Source of the DNA: Dehalococcoidales bacterium
GTDB taxonomy: Bacteria > Chloroflexota > Dehalococcoidia > Dehalococcoidales > UBA2162
Length of the DNA stretch: 15,001 nt
Direction of reading: 5' to 3'
Assembly (NCBI GenBank): GCA_016932435.1
Contig: JAFGCW010000068.1
Location: forward strand, 1 to 15,001
The notes beneath the pieces are model-generated. The model was given only the letters and a program-made list of their open reading frames with translations. It was not told the DNA's origin and searched no databases. Positions 14,429 to 15,001 of the stretch are shown piece after piece (the first letter of the stretch is position 1; each line of letters starts with the position of its first letter). A program made the position numbers and the translations under genes.

Positions 14429-14647
14429 TTATCTAAAAATGCCATACTCTTTGGCGGAGTGAATCATCACCTTAAGTTTTTATGATTTCGCTTTTTCCTT
14501 CTCCGGTGAACACGCATGATATATTGCCAAACCACCATTTTTCCCGATGAATTTGATTAATTACTTACAATTCTCCTTACCTGCCGGTACTATACCCGCC
14601 TGTAATGTAGAACACCAGTTGTGGAAAGTTCCTTCATTACCAGTCAT
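14429..14647 (-). pseudogene. Decayed 3' remnant of a UroD-family gene
   Basis: Between the DUF1638 stop and the intact UroD gene the minus strand encodes, in one frame, pieces of a UroD-family C-terminus with two in-frame TAA stops. They read NEGTFHNW, a collapsed stretch CSTLQAGIVPAGKENCK, stop, LIKFIGKNGGLAIYHACSPE, KEKAKS, stop, and KLKVMIHSAKEYGIFR before a terminal TAA at 14431-14429. These match AEGSYDTR, VKDYC-RLI, GGGYIL and MEAAREYGVYS of the adjacent paralogue in order. About 40 residues between EGTFHNW and LQAG are missing. The first ATG directly follows the DUF1638 stop codon. It looks like a dead tandem copy. Confidence 0.8.
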
Positions 14648-15001
14648 TTACGTTTTATTTAGTTCATCAAGAATCAGATTTTTTAGCCGATCGAGTGAAA
14701 CAGGATACGGTTCAATAGGAATTCCCATCCAGTCTGAGAATTCTAAAAGCTTTTCCGGGTCTTTTTCCAGTACATCGTCATAATAACCTACACCGTCGAG
14801 CATAATCGCTCCACCGGTATGCTTTGGGAAATTTTCATTCGCAAGACCTTTATCCCAGTCCTGATACACATACTGGCGATATTTCATCCATCCTGGAGTA
14901 AGCCAGTAAATATCCCTTCCCTGCCTTATTTCCTCTCTGTCTCCTTCGCTGGCCAGCATATCCACGCAATGGGTAGCTTTTATTCTGGAAATTCTGATTC
15001 C
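14648..15001 (-). CDS. DUF1638 family protein, C-terminal part (runs off the window edge)
   Basis: The frame is open from the right edge (first visible codons GIRISRIKATHC) to TAA at 14650-14648, giving 118 visible residues; the true start lies outside the window. The segment resembles the second half of DUF1638: ATHCVDMLA, the stretch DIYWLTPGWMKYRQYVYQDW, the GGAIMLDGVGYYDDVL motif, and the PEKLLEFSDWMGIPIEPYPVSL tail. The internal GTG at 14965 is not the start. DUF1638 has no defined function, but its genes commonly neighbour corrinoid methyltransferase and UroD-family genes in anaerobes, as here. It would be the first visible gene of the right-hand cluster. Confidence 0.75.
   Translation of the reverse strand, partial: GIRISRIKATHCVDMLASEGDREEIRQGRDIYWLTPGWMKYRQYVYQDWDKGLANENFPKHTGGAIMLDGVGYYDDVLEKDPEKLLEFSDWMGIPIEPYPVSLDRLKNLILDELNKT

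Noticed and set aside
1..15001. CRISPR array, insertion sequence, integrase or phage genes
   Set aside because: No regularly spaced repeats, transposase motifs, terminal inverted repeats or integrase motifs were found on either strand.

Overview
The window looks like chromosomal DNA from a Chloroflexota bacterium of the Dehalococcoidia type. This rests on three things: a 16S rRNA 3' end with no linked tRNA, 23S or 5S gene in the window; several UroD-family (corrinoid methyltransferase-like) genes beside family III CoA-transferases; and a DUF134/DUF5320 cluster. The taxonomic call is an inference, because only about 80 bases of 16S are present. I see no mobile element, CRISPR array, phage gene or integrase.

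Layout. Positions 1-79 hold the 16S tail. A convergent minus-strand operon follows, moxR (MoxR AAA+ ATPase), DUF58 protein, TgpA-like membrane transglutaminase (4856 down to 321), a well-known trio. Divergent from it at 5083 is a DUF169 gene interrupted by one in-frame TGA (codon 54), exactly where relatives carry a conserved Cys. A small hairpin follows at the spacing expected of a bacterial SECIS, so I read the gene as a probable selenoprotein rather than a pseudogene. A tRNA-Ile(GAU) gene follows at 5924-6000. Next, on the minus strand, are an SRAP/HMCES-type DNA-protein crosslink gene that may be leaderless, an IscU-like scaffold gene with its own extended -10 promoter and nested inverted repeats, two small DUF5320 genes and a DUF134 regulator gene with a near-consensus promoter and a palindrome at its predicted start site.

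From 8985 to the right edge all genes lie on the minus strand and read right to left: a DUF1638 gene (cut by the window edge), a decayed UroD-family remnant, two intact UroD-family genes, and two family III (CaiB/BaiF) CoA-transferase genes, ending at a bidirectional terminator (8899-8930). In the CoA-transferase pair one protein keeps the catalytic Asp and the other has Cys there, suggesting a heteromeric enzyme with one active and one degenerate subunit. The cluster as a whole suggests metabolism of a methylated or carboxylic compound through CoA activation and methyl transfer; the substrate cannot be read from sequence.

The most interesting item is the putative selenocysteine-containing DUF169 protein. 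Next are the degenerate CoA-transferase subunit, the intact UroD pair that lacks the usual Cys zinc ligands, and the previously unannotated UroD remnant.
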